Positions 26,344-34,875 of a stretch of DNA of 53,409 nucleotides are shown here, one piece after another. A program made the translations under genes and the position numbers. This DNA comes from Clostridium muellerianum. Its GTDB lineage: Bacteria; Bacillota; Clostridia; Clostridiales; Clostridiaceae. Each line of letters begins with the position of its first letter. Within the stretch, counting starts at the first letter, position 1. Where the stretch lies: the NCBI RefSeq assembly GCF_012926525.1, contig NZ_JABBNI010000024.1:1-53409 (forward strand), given 5' to 3'. The notes under the pieces were generated by a model that made no database searches, was not told where the DNA came from, and saw nothing but the letters and a program-made list of their open reading frames with translations.

Positions 26344-27252
26344 ATGGTAGAAGTTAGAGTACCTGCTACAAGTGCCAATATGGGTCCTGGATTTGATTGC
26401 CTTGGAATAGCAGTTAATATGTATAATAAATTTATCGTAGAAGAAATTGAAGAAGGTCTTATTATTGAAGGCTGTGATGATAAATTTAAAAGTGAAGATA
26501 ATTTAATATATAGGGCTATGAAAAAATGTTTTGAAAAAATAGGTTATAAGCCTACAGGCTTGAAGATAAAAATAGAAAGCCAAATACCTGTATCAAGGGG
26601 CCTTGGTAGTAGTGCTGCTTGTGTACTAGGAGGAGTTGTTTGTGCTAATGAATTAGCAGGAAGAGTTTTAAACGATCAGCAGCTTTTAGATCTGGCAGTG
26701 GAAGTTGAAGGACATCCTGATAATATAAATCCGGCATTTTGTGGAGGTATGACTGTTTCTATATCTGAAGGTGAGGAAGTTGTTTATAATAAGGTAAATA
26801 TAAAAGAAGGAATTAAGTTTTGTGCACTTATACCTAATTTTACATTATCTACAGAAAAAGCGAGAGCGGTGTTACCTAAATTTCTGAATTATAATCAAGG
26901 AATTTATAATATAGGAAGAACTGCACTTTTGATAAGCGCTTTAAATAATGGGGATTTTCATTTGCTTAAATTTGCATGTAAGGACAAGCTACATGAAGAT
27001 TATAGAGCACAGCTTATAGAAAATTTTTACTCTGTAAAAGAGCAGTGTGAAAAACTTGATTGTTTGGGCGTATTTTTAAGTGGGGCAGGTCCAACAATTA
27101 TGGTTATGCTTAAGGAAGAAGATAATGAGTTCGTTCAAAACATTCAGAAGTTTTTGAATGTCTTGAAAGGCAAGTGGTCAGTTAAAGAACTTAAAATAGA
27201 GAATGAAGGGGTTATTGTAAATAGGGAGGCAGCATTAACTAAATGTAGCTAA
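26344..27252 (+). CDS. thrB: Homoserine kinase
   Basis: 302 aa GHMP kinase that phosphorylates homoserine, feeding ThrC. ATG 26344 ([21 protein letters not shown]) is preferred over GTG 26335, which overlaps the RBS AGGTGAT. The ATP-binding GHMP motif [15 protein letters not shown] and the C-terminal [14 protein letters not shown] glycine-rich motif are intact. It is nearly contiguous with thrC; a 130-nt gap with a dispersed repeat separates it from lysC. Confidence 0.96.
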   Translation: MVEVRVPATSANMGPGFDCLGIAVNMYNKFIVEEIEEGLIIEGCDDKFKSEDNLIYRAMKKCFEKIGYKPTGLKIKIESQIPVSRGLGSSAACVLGGVVCANELAGRVLNDQQLLDLAVEVEGHPDNINPAFCGGMTVSISEGEEVVYNKVNIKEGIKFCALIPNFTLSTEKARAVLPKFLNYNQGIYNIGRTALLISALNNGDFHLLKFACKDKLHEDYRAQLIENFYSVKEQCEKLDCLGVFLSGAGPTIMVMLKEEDNEFVQNIQKFLNVLKGKWSVKELKIENEGVIVNREAALTKCS

Positions 27253-27365
27253 ATTGACAATGAACAGTTAAGGAAAATTTTTCTCCTTTCATGGAAAAAA
27301 TGATTAAAGTAGATGATTGTTTAACAGTAACGAATGTTCACTGTCAATTGTTAATTTTTAATTGA
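27250..27365. repeat. Dispersed repeat relative between thrB and lysC
   Basis: TTGACAATGAACAGT near the left end and CACTGTCAATTG near the right end form an inverted pair. The middle (TTTTTCTCC, GGAAAAAATGATT) is a degenerate version of the repeat at 128-200 read on the opposite strand. It may separate thrB from lysC transcriptionally. Confidence 0.45.
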
Positions 27366-27384
27366 AATAAACGGGGGGCTAATA

Positions 27385-28704
27385 ATGAATAATATAGTTG
27401 TAGCAAAATTTGGAGGAAGTTCACTTGCAGACAGTGAGCAGTTTAAAAAAGTAAAAAATATAGTTTTAAATGATGATAAAAGAATATATGTTATACCTTC
27501 AGCGCCGGGAAAAAGATTTAAAAAGGATTATAAGATAACAGATCTTTTATATTTGTGTCATGCACATGCACAAAATAGTATATCCTTTGAAGATGTTTTT
27601 AAACTTATAGAAGAGAGGTATGTTACTTTAGCAGGGGAATTGGAAGTTAATATAGATATAAAAAAGCATTTGGATGAAATAAAAGGAAAAATAGGACAAG
27701 GAGCTTCAGCAGATTATACAGCAAGCAGAGGAGAATATTTAAATGGATTAATTTTAGCAGATTATCTTGGATATGAATTTGTAGATGCAGCAGAAGTTAT
27801 ACATTTTAAGAAGCATAGAACTTTGGATTTAGAAGCTACAGAGAAAGCATTTAAGGAAAGAATGGCAAATATAGAAAGGGCAGTTATACCAGGCTTTTAT
27901 GGGGCAATGCCTGATGGAAACATAAAAACTTTTACAAGAGGAGGCTCTGATGTTACAGGAGCTATAATTTCAAGATGTGCACATGCAAAGCTTTATGAAA
28001 ATTGGACGGATGTTTCAGGATTTTTAATGGCAGATCCTAATATAGTTGAGAATGCTAAACCAATAGAAGTTATAACTTATAAAGAATTAAGAGAACTCTC
28101 TTATATGGGAGCGAAGGTACTTCATGAAGAAAGTATATTTCCAATTAGAGACGTATGTATTCCTATAAATATAAGAAACACTAATAAACCAGAAGATAAG
28201 GGAACTCTAATTGTAGATGATGATAAGCCTGTAAATAATACTGGAACTATTACAGGCGTAGCAGGTAAAAAAGGTTTTACAGTTATAGCTGTACAAAAAA
28301 TGCTTATGAATTCAGAACAGGGTTTTTGTAGAAAACTTCTTTCTATATTAGAAGGTAATGGAGTATCTTTTGAAAATATGCCGTCAGGAATAGATTCAGT
28401 TTCACTAGTAATAGAGGATATGCAGCTTGAAGATAAGTTAGATGATATATTAGAGGATATAAAAAGACAGTGTAATCCAGATTCTATAGATGTTTATCCT
28501 AATATGGCACTTATAGCCACTGTAGGTAGAGGAATGAATAGAACAAAAGGAATATCGTCAAAGGTGTTTAGTGGTCTTGCTAAGGGAGATGTAAATATTA
28601 GAATGATAAATCAAGGATCAAGTGAAATAAATATTACTGTAGGTGTTGAAAATGATGATTTTGAAAAAGGTCTTAGATCAATATATAAAGCTTTTGTAAA
28701 TTAG
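27385..28704 (+). CDS. lysC: Aspartate kinase
   Basis: 439 aa, first step of the aspartate family pathway (ATP + L-aspartate to aspartyl phosphate). N-terminal KFGGSSLADSEQF nucleotide-binding start, FTRGGSDVTGAI substrate region, and a C-terminal pair of ACT-like regulatory domains (VQKMLMNSEQGFCRKLL, then MALIATVGRGM and IRMINQGSSEINITVGV). This is the monofunctional clostridial type. RBS GGGGGGC. It is followed by hom with no real gap. Feedback inhibition by lysine or threonine is expected but cannot be assigned from sequence alone. Confidence 0.95.
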   Translation: MNNIVVAKFGGSSLADSEQFKKVKNIVLNDDKRIYVIPSAPGKRFKKDYKITDLLYLCHAHAQNSISFEDVFKLIEERYVTLAGELEVNIDIKKHLDEIKGKIGQGASADYTASRGEYLNGLILADYLGYEFVDAAEVIHFKKHRTLDLEATEKAFKERMANIERAVIPGFYGAMPDGNIKTFTRGGSDVTGAIISRCAHAKLYENWTDVSGFLMADPNIVENAKPIEVITYKELRELSYMGAKVLHEESIFPIRDVCIPINIRNTNKPEDKGTLIVDDDKPVNNTGTITGVAGKKGFTVIAVQKMLMNSEQGFCRKLLSILEGNGVSFENMPSGIDSVSLVIEDMQLEDKLDDILEDIKRQCNPDSIDVYPNMALIATVGRGMNRTKGISSKVFSGLAKGDVNIRMINQGSSEINITVGVENDDFEKGLRSIYKAFVN

Positions 28705-28731
28705 TTTGTGGAAATGAGAGGAGTAATAATC

Positions 28732-30015
28732 ATGGAAAAGGTTAGAATTGCGTTATTAGGTTTAGGAAATGTAGGAAAAGGTGTTTGGAATATATTAAAA
28801 AACAATAGAGAAACTATAATGAAAAGAGCAGGCTATGATATAGAAATTGCAAAAATACTGGTAAGGAATACAGGAAAAAACAGAGGAGTAGGAGTACCAG
28901 ATGAAATTCTAACCACTAATGTAGATGAAATATTTAATGATGATAGTATAAAAATTGTAGTAGAGGTTATAGGTGGAGTAGAACCTGCTAAGGATTATAT
29001 ATTAAATGCTATAAGAAGAAAGAAACACATTGTTACTGCCAATAAATTACTTATAGCAACTAATGGAGAGCAGATTTTCAAAGAGGCTCGTGACATGGGG
29101 GTTATTATAAACTTTGAGGCTAGTGTAGCTGGTGGAATTCCTGTAATAAATAGTATAAATGAAAGTTTAACAGCAAATAAGATACAAGAAGTTGTAGGAA
29201 TCATAAATGGAACTACAAATTATATATTAACTAAAATGACTTTGGAAGGAATGGATTTTGAAAGTGCGCTTAAAGAGGCACAACAAAAAGGTTATGCTGA
29301 GGCAGATCCAACTTCTGATGTAGAAGGTTATGATGCAGTTTATAAATTAGCTATTTTGACTACTTTAGCCTTTGAAACAAAGGTAAATGTAGATGATATA
29401 TATGTAGAGGGCATAACTAAGGTGAGACCTAAGGATATAGAATATGCTAAAGAATTGGGATATGTTATAAAGCTTTTAGCTATAGTTAAAGATGTAAATG
29501 GAAAATTAGAAGTTAGAGTGCATCCAACAATGATTCCTGCAATTCATACTTTAGCTAATGTTAATGATTCCTTTAATGCAATTCTTATCAAGGGAAATGC
29601 AGTAGGAGACTTAATGCTTTGTGGAAGAGGAGCAGGAGAACTTCCAACAGGAAGTGCTGTAGTTTCTGATATTATATCTGTTTTAAGAAATGACAGAGAA
29701 GGGTTAAATGCTTCTGATGTACAATATAATAACAGAGAAATAGCGAATTCAGGTGAAATTAAATCTCAGTACTATTTAAGAATTACAGTAAAGGATATGC
29801 CGGGAGTTCTAGGAAAGATAGCAACTATACTTGGAAAAAATGAAGTCAGTATTTTATCATTTATACAGAAACCTAAAAAAGAGGATTTTGTATCTTTAGT
29901 TCTTGTTACTCATGAAACGTTAGAAGAAAATATTGATAAATCTTTAAAAGAAATAAAGAACTTAGGAATGGTGGATAAAGTTAAAAATGTAATTAGAATT
30001 GAAGAATTAAGTTAA
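28732..30015 (+). CDS. hom: Homoserine dehydrogenase
   Basis: 427 aa from ATG 28732 (RBS GAGAGGAG at 28716-28723; GTG 28708 would put the RBS inside the gene). It reduces aspartate semialdehyde to homoserine. Rossmann start ALLGLGNVGKGVW, TANKLLIA, catalytic-domain signature NGTTNYILTKM and YAEADPTSDVEGYDA; a C-terminal ACT domain (RITVKDMPGVLGKIATIL) provides likely threonine control. It completes the aspartate-to-threonine set with lysC, thrB and thrC. Confidence 0.96.
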   Translation: MEKVRIALLGLGNVGKGVWNILKNNRETIMKRAGYDIEIAKILVRNTGKNRGVGVPDEILTTNVDEIFNDDSIKIVVEVIGGVEPAKDYILNAIRRKKHIVTANKLLIATNGEQIFKEARDMGVIINFEASVAGGIPVINSINESLTANKIQEVVGIINGTTNYILTKMTLEGMDFESALKEAQQKGYAEADPTSDVEGYDAVYKLAILTTLAFETKVNVDDIYVEGITKVRPKDIEYAKELGYVIKLLAIVKDVNGKLEVRVHPTMIPAIHTLANVNDSFNAILIKGNAVGDLMLCGRGAGELPTGSAVVSDIISVLRNDREGLNASDVQYNNREIANSGEIKSQYYLRITVKDMPGVLGKIATILGKNEVSILSFIQKPKKEDFVSLVLVTHETLEENIDKSLKEIKNLGMVDKVKNVIRIEELS

Positions 30016-30023
30016 AAAGTCTA

Positions 30024-30052
30024 TTGACAATTTATCAAAATTAAAATATACT
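30024..30052 (+). promoter_or_regulatory. Sigma-A promoter of ilvA T-box transcript
   Basis: TTGACA (30024-30029), a 17-bp spacer, TATACT (30047-30052). It begins only 9 nt after the hom stop, so ilvA has its own promoter. Confidence 0.85.
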
Positions 30053-30087
30053 TATTAACAAGTTAGCAATTTATAAATTTAATATGT

Positions 30088-30356
30088 AGGGCAGAGATGG
30101 AGAAAAAGGTATTCGATATGTTAACAAAAGAGAGCTAACGGTAGGTGGAAGTTAGTGTTAATGTGAATATATAATGATCACTCCGGAGCTTCTAAATTGA
30201 AAGACTTTTGTTAAGTAGATAAAGACGTTTACCAGCGATATATGGTTAAGGTTCACTATAAATAATAAGTTTATTTAGTTACAGTATTTAAAGTTGACCT
30301 GATAAGAAGTGGCAGTTAGTATATCTAATTGCAAATTAGGTGGTACCACGGAAGTT
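30088..30356 (+). promoter_or_regulatory. T-box riboswitch, isoleucine specifier (ATC)
   Basis: Stem I elements AGAGAG and GGTGGAAG are present (30129-30152), the specifier loop reads AATG-ATC-A with ATC at 30177-30179, and the T-box AGGTGGTACCACGG lies at 30338-30351. ATC is an Ile codon, and the variable base of the TGGT bulge (T) fits the A73 discriminator of tRNA-Ile. Uncharged tRNA-Ile would prevent the terminator at 30359-30415 and turn on ilvA. Confidence 0.95.
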
Positions 30357-30358
30357 CA

Positions 30359-30416
30359 ATCTTTCGTCCTTAAAAGCATAAGAAAATTATGTTTTTAAGG
30401 ATGAAAGATTTTTTTA
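30359..30416 (+). terminator. T-box terminator
   Basis: ATCTTTCGTCCTTAAAA pairs with TTTTAAGGATGAAAGAT, enclosing CATA/TATG, followed by T7. Its 5' arm overlaps the antiterminator region. Confidence 0.92.
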
Positions 30417-30684
30417 TTATAAATAATTTGTTTTATAAAATAATATTTAAATTACTTCTGAGCCATATTAAAGTAATATGTATTAACTTTTTAACTGTAT
30501 CGAGATATAGTTATAACGCTTTAAATTATAGTGATATCTAACTTAATAAGTTTTTTAAGAAAATTACATATAAAGTTAAAGACTAATTAAAAAATAAGAT
30601 AAGGAGGATTACTTTTAGAAAATTGGGGCAAAACACAATAAGTTAGAAACAAAAGATAAGAGTAAATAGAAGGGGGCAATAAAT
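30417..30684. other. Leader between T-box terminator and ilvA
   Basis: 268 nt with no recognised gene. An AAGGAGG at 30601 is not followed by a useful start codon, so it may be a relic RBS. AT-rich otherwise. Confidence 0.35.
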
Positions 30685-31917
30685 ATGAAGGAAAATTTAG
30701 CAGCAAATAAAGAATATCTAACATTAGGTGATGTGAAAGAGGCTAGAGAAAGAATAAAGAATATATGTGTAAATACAAAATTGATATATAGTTCTGAGTT
30801 TAGTCGCGAAAGTGGAAACGAGGTTTATATAAAACCAGAAAATCTTCAGATTACTGGAGCTTTTAAATTAAGAGGAGCATTAAACAAGGTAGGTAAGTTA
30901 ACCGAGGAACAGAAAAAAAGGGGGCTTATAGCATCATCTGCGGGAAATCACGCACAGGGAGTTGCATATGCCGCAAATAAGCTTGGAATTCAGGCAACAA
31001 TAGTTATGCCAGAAACTACTCCACTAATAAAAGTACAAGCTACTAAAAACTATGGAGCAAATGTTGTTTTAAAGGGAAAAGTTTATGATGAAGCTTATGA
31101 AGAAGCTAAGAGATTAGAGAAAGAAAATGGATACACCTTTGTTCATCCTTTTAATGATGTGGATGTAGCAGCAGGACAGGGGACAATTGCTCTTGAAATT
31201 ATGGAAGAATTAAAGGATGTAGATGTTATATTAGTACCAATTGGTGGTGGTGGATTAATAAGTGGTATATCTGTAGCCGCCAAGGCTATCAACCCTAATG
31301 TTAAGGTAATAGGTGTTCAAGGGGAAAAAGCAAATCCTATGCAGATATCCTTTAATACTGGAAAGTTAACTTTTGCAGATACAATAGATACAATCGCAGA
31401 TGGAGCAGCAGTAAAACAACCAGGAGATGTTACATTTGAAATTGTAAAGAAATATGTAGATGATATTGTTACAGTAAGTGATCACGAGCTTATGGAAGCA
31501 GTATTTATTCTTCTAGAAAAACACAAGCTTGTAGCAGAAGCAACAGGAGTAATGTCTTTAGCTGCTTTAAAGAGATTAAATTTTAAGGGCAAAAAAGTAG
31601 TTTCTTTAATAAGTGGAGGAAATATAGATGTAGTAACAATAGCATCAATGCTTAATCATGGATTGCTTTCTAGGGGAAGAATCTTCTGCTTCTCAGTTAA
31701 ACTTCAAGATACACCAGGACAATTAGTTAAGATATCTAAGATTTTAGCCGATAAAGGAGCTAATGTAATAGAATTAGATCATAATCAATTTAAGGCTATT
31801 GACAGATTGAGACATGTAGTTTTAGAAGTAACAGTAGAAACAAATGGACATGAACATATTGAAGAGATAGTTAAGGCTCTAAATGAAGAAGGATATAATG
31901 TAGATAAGGTATACTAA
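30685..31917 (+). CDS. ilvA: Threonine ammonia-lyase (threonine dehydratase)
   Basis: 410 aa PLP enzyme deaminating threonine to 2-oxobutanoate, the entry to isoleucine. The PLP lysine is K61 in QITGAFKLRGALNK; the glycine loop VPIGGGGLISGI and the HNH segment SAGNHAQGVAYAA are intact. A single C-terminal ACT domain (SVKLQDTPGQLVKISKIL) marks the about 400-residue type. The Ile T-box in front shows that the cell treats it as a biosynthetic isoleucine gene. RBS AAGGGGGC. It follows the threonine operon, so the whole aspartate-to-2-oxobutanoate route is encoded here. Confidence 0.95.
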   Translation: MKENLAANKEYLTLGDVKEARERIKNICVNTKLIYSSEFSRESGNEVYIKPENLQITGAFKLRGALNKVGKLTEEQKKRGLIASSAGNHAQGVAYAANKLGIQATIVMPETTPLIKVQATKNYGANVVLKGKVYDEAYEEAKRLEKENGYTFVHPFNDVDVAAGQGTIALEIMEELKDVDVILVPIGGGGLISGISVAAKAINPNVKVIGVQGEKANPMQISFNTGKLTFADTIDTIADGAAVKQPGDVTFEIVKKYVDDIVTVSDHELMEAVFILLEKHKLVAEATGVMSLAALKRLNFKGKKVVSLISGGNIDVVTIASMLNHGLLSRGRIFCFSVKLQDTPGQLVKISKILADKGANVIELDHNQFKAIDRLRHVVLEVTVETNGHEHIEEIVKALNEEGYNVDKVY

Positions 31918-31969
31918 TATTAAAAGAAATAGTTGGTGAAATATGTATTATAATTTGCTTATGAGTTTT

Positions 31970-32280
31970 ATCATAATATAAAAATATTGCAACACAACTT
32001 TTTAGCTGGAGTCCACATTGAATATATGGTGTATAAAAGCTGACCGTTTATTAAGGAGCTCTAATGTCTAAAATTCAAAAAATCTCTACCCGCTCAAATG
32101 TCCCGTCCTGGGACTTTCGCGGCTTGAATCGTTCTGATTCAAATTACGAGATTTTTTAAATTTTAGACATAAGAGCTCCTAAATTCACTCAAAAGCTTTT
32201 ATACACCATATATCATGGAGTAAAAGTTAAAATCCAAACTGCCACTGCACCTTTGCGTCGAAATATGCTTATATTGTGAT
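31970..32280. ncRNA. Long hairpin element H1 with conserved apical core
   Basis: An about 310-bp imperfect inverted repeat between convergent genes. Perfect arm block 32022-32041/32194-32213 (20 bp), further pairing of GGAGCTCT and GTCTAAAATT blocks, and outer AATATAA blocks. On the minus strand the apex has a hairpin GAATC-AGAAC-GATTC (32140-32126), then CCGC-GAAA-GTCCC-AGGAC-GGGAC-ATTTGA-GCGG (32122-32090). The latter is the same layout as in H3 with different stems. The outer minus-strand sequence resembles the left flank of H2. No ORF. Family unknown to me. Confidence 0.75.
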
Positions 32281-32352
32281 ACAAAAAACACTGTATAATT
32301 CAATTTTGAATAATATAGTGTTTTAGTATAGAAAATAACATTAAGTATAGAT

Positions 32353-32913
32353 TTAAATTGAGTTATTTGCTTCTAATATATCTCTGAAAGTATATATATA
32401 TTCCATACTATTTCCATCAGCCCAAAATATAACTTTATCTTTATACATAACAACTTCTGCTCCATCATCATAACCGAATCGGCAGTAATTAAATTGAAAT
32501 TTAAAGGAATAATAAGCAAATTCATTTTCTAATTCATTACAATTAATTATTATTGTATCAATGAAATTACCATCATAACGCATTTTATCTAAGTCTTCTT
32601 CTGTCTTAACGTAATAATCCTCTTTATTATCATTATCATATATGTCCCAATTTTTAAAAGTTTTAACTAAGGTCTTTAACATATTTTCATAAATACTATT
32701 AAAATTTTCTGAAATAAAACTAAGAGTATTTTTTACTATAGTTTCTTTTTTTTCATTAAAACCACTTATTATTAAAGTTGGAGTTAATATTAGATTAGTA
32801 AATTTGCCATTATATTTAATAGGAAAAACAAAATTCTCTTCATAATTAGTTAAATTGATTAGTTTTTCTTTCCAATTTATGTCGTTTAAATGTATTTCTT
32901 TATAGTTACTCAT
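32353..32913 (-). CDS. Hypothetical protein, possibly DUF6985-like
   Basis: 186 aa, soluble, acidic, no signal peptide. The N-terminal part has strands (ENFVFPIKYNGKFTNLILT), a helical middle (SFISENFNSIYENMLKTL) and a C-terminal sheet (GAEVVMYKDKVIFWADG). The pattern is reminiscent of DUF6985-type proteins, some of which occur as immunity-like genes, but the match is weak and from memory. Single gene; its 3' end faces hairpin element H1. RBS CGGAGGAT on the minus strand supports the start. Confidence 0.5.
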   Translation of the reverse strand: MSNYKEIHLNDINWKEKLINLTNYEENFVFPIKYNGKFTNLILTPTLIISGFNEKKETIVKNTLSFISENFNSIYENMLKTLVKTFKNWDIYDNDNKEDYYVKTEEDLDKMRYDGNFIDTIIINCNELENEFAYYSFKFQFNYCRFGYDDGAEVVMYKDKVIFWADGNSMEYIYTFRDILEANNSI

Positions 32914-33202
32914 TATATATAATTTTCATCCTCCGCTTAATCCAGTCTTTATTTCATGTAATTCTACAACTGCACCTTAATTGATATTGAAATTATAACA
33001 CTTTTTCTGTATATTTTCACGGTAATATAAAAAGTATAGAAATTTTTAATATTATATTATTCCACTTTCAAAGATCAACGTTTGCATTTCCTTCTTTAGC
33101 ACTTATGTTGTATTTTTTATATTGTTAATTAACTAGTTTATATGTTATTGTAATGATAAATTTCTTGATTTATTGTAAAATATAATATTGGAGGTGTGAG
33201 TT

Positions 33203-33961
33203 TTGAAATTAATATCATGGAATGTAAATGGAATTAGAGCATGTGTCACTAAGGGATTCTTGGATTATTTTAAAGAAGTAAATGCAGATATATTTTGTAT
33301 TCAAGAAAGTAAATTGCAGGAAGGGCAAATAGAATTACAATTAGACGGGTATTATCAGTATTGGAATTATGCTGAACGAAAAGGATATTCAGGTACAGCT
33401 ATATTTACAAAAAATAAACCTTTAAGTTTTAAATATGGAATTGGTATAGAAGAACATGATAAAGAAGGAAGAGTTATTACTTTAGAATTTGATAATTTTT
33501 ATATGGTAACAGTCTATACACCAAATTCTAAAGATCAGTTAGCTAGACTAGAATATAGGATGAAATGGGAAGATGATTTTAGATGCTATTTGAAGTCTTT
33601 AGAGAAAAATAAACCTGTAATTATGTGTGGAGATTTAAATGTAGCTCACAAGGAAATAGATCTTAAAAATCCTAAAACAAATAGAAAAAATGCTGGGTTT
33701 ACAGATGAAGAAAGAGAAAAATTTACTGAATTTTTAGAATCAGGTTTTATTGACACATATAGATATTTTAATCCAGATAAGGAAGGTACATATTCATGGT
33801 GGTCATACAGATTTAATGCTAGAAAGAATAATGCTGGTTGGCGTATAGATTATTTTTGTGTTTCAGATTGCTTAAAGAAAAGGCTAATTAGTGCAGATAT
33901 TCATACAGAAGTTATGGGATCAGATCATTGTCCTGTAGAAATTGTTATTTCAGATAAGTAA
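33203..33961 (+). CDS. xth: Exodeoxyribonuclease III (AP endonuclease)
   Basis: 252 aa, the normal length for the ExoIII/ExoA family. It repairs abasic sites and trims 3' ends. It starts at TTG with RBS TTGGAGGTG. Family motifs: SWNVNGIRAC, CIQESKLQ (metal Glu), GYSGTAIFTK, the catalytic GDLNVAHKEIDL, the NAGFTDEER loop and the terminal GSDHCPV with the active-site Asp-His pair. It is a single gene; downstream lie hairpin elements H2 and H3. Confidence 0.95.
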   Translation: MKLISWNVNGIRACVTKGFLDYFKEVNADIFCIQESKLQEGQIELQLDGYYQYWNYAERKGYSGTAIFTKNKPLSFKYGIGIEEHDKEGRVITLEFDNFYMVTVYTPNSKDQLARLEYRMKWEDDFRCYLKSLEKNKPVIMCGDLNVAHKEIDLKNPKTNRKNAGFTDEEREKFTEFLESGFIDTYRYFNPDKEGTYSWWSYRFNARKNNAGWRIDYFCVSDCLKKRLISADIHTEVMGSDHCPVEIVISDK

Positions 33962-34255
33962 TAATATAAAAATATTGCGAAGTAAAGTGTAGTGAAAGTT
34001 TTGATTTTAACTTTTACTATGTGATATAGGATAAGCGTTTACTCACTGCTAAATGTTTTCAATTAGTCTAAAGCTCAAAGTTAAGGAAAACCTAAGAACT
34101 TTGCCAAACTCGGTTCCCTCAAACAAGGCTAAAGTTCTAAGGCTTTCCTTAACTTCTCGCTAAGACTAATAAGAAAACAATTTAGCTAATGTGAGTAAAC
34201 GCTTATCCTATATCCCTACGTAAAAGTTAAAATCAAAACTAGTAATTTCAGTTGT
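33962..34255. ncRNA. Long hairpin element H2
   Basis: An about 290-bp inverted repeat with very long perfect blocks: 33997-34017/34220-34240 (21 bp) and 34024-34046/34191-34213 (23 bp), then ATTAGTCT, AGTTAAGGAAA and AGAACTTT blocks towards the apex. The plus-strand left flank (AATATAAAAATATTGCGAAG to AACTTTTACT) aligns with the minus-strand flank of H1. The apex (GCC, 20-nt loop with TCGGTTCCCTC, GGC) differs from the H1/H3 core. No ORF. Confidence 0.7.
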
Positions 34256-34539
34256 ACATATCAATATTGATAATTTTATAATTTAGCTCTTAAAAATTCA
34301 GGCGGAAGCCTTCAAGATAGAAAAATAAATCAAAAATATTCATTTTAGTATAATATAATTGTGAAAATTAAAAAAAATCAAACAAAACACTATATAACAC
34401 ATAGATTTAAAATTGGAAATAAACCTACTACTTACAGGCTACGCCTTAAGTTGTGATTAGAATAACTAACTTAAAATATATAAATGAAAAATAATTATTA
34501 TGAAAGCTGCGCTTTTAATATAATAGGGATAATAGTATA
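34256..34539. other. Intergenic spacer with several small GC hairpins
   Basis: Short hairpins in AT-rich sequence: GGC-ggaa-GCC near 34303, AGGC-tac-GCCT near 34437 and AAAGC-tgc-GCTTT near 34504. They resemble the TAGGC-ttc-GCCTA hairpin in the terminal repeat in size and form but not in flanks. No gene seen. Confidence 0.4.
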
Positions 34540-34835
34540 TATGTAGACTGAAGTAAGAAGAAACGTTAAGCTGTATGAAGACTGATATATGTTGTGCAGG
34601 AACATTCGAGCAAATTTTAGAAGTTCTTATGCTTGAGATATTAAAAAATGACGTGATTTTTGCCAGGACGGCAAAAGCTCCGAAAGTGACAGGAGGTCAC
34701 ATTTGAGGAGGTAGGCATTTTTTAATATCTCAGGCATTAGAACTTCTTAAATGAAGCGAGTGTTCCTGCACAACATATATCAGACGTAATACAGCTTAAC
34801 GTTTCTTCGGTTACTTACGTCACATTATGCTTATA
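34540..34835. ncRNA. Long hairpin element H3 with conserved apical core
   Basis: An about 295-bp inverted repeat. Perfect blocks 34582-34604/34761-34783 (23 bp) and 34634-34650/34716-34732 (17 bp); outer AAGAAACGTTAAGCTGTA block pairs too. The plus-strand apex has hairpin TTTTGCC-AGGAC-GGCAAAA (34658-34676), then CTCC-GAAA-GTGAC-AGGAG-GTCAC-ATTTGA-GGAG (34678-34710), the same fold as H1 with compensated stems. The right flank TTATGCTTATATTGT matches that of H1. No ORF. Confidence 0.75.
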
Positions 34836-34875
34836 TTGTAAAAGCTAAACAGCTTTTAATGATTAGTATTATAAT

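Noticed and set aside
31970-34835. Long hairpins as CRISPR array or integron sites
   Set aside because: Arms are palindromic and differ between copies, there are no regularly spaced identical repeats, and no cas or integrase genes.
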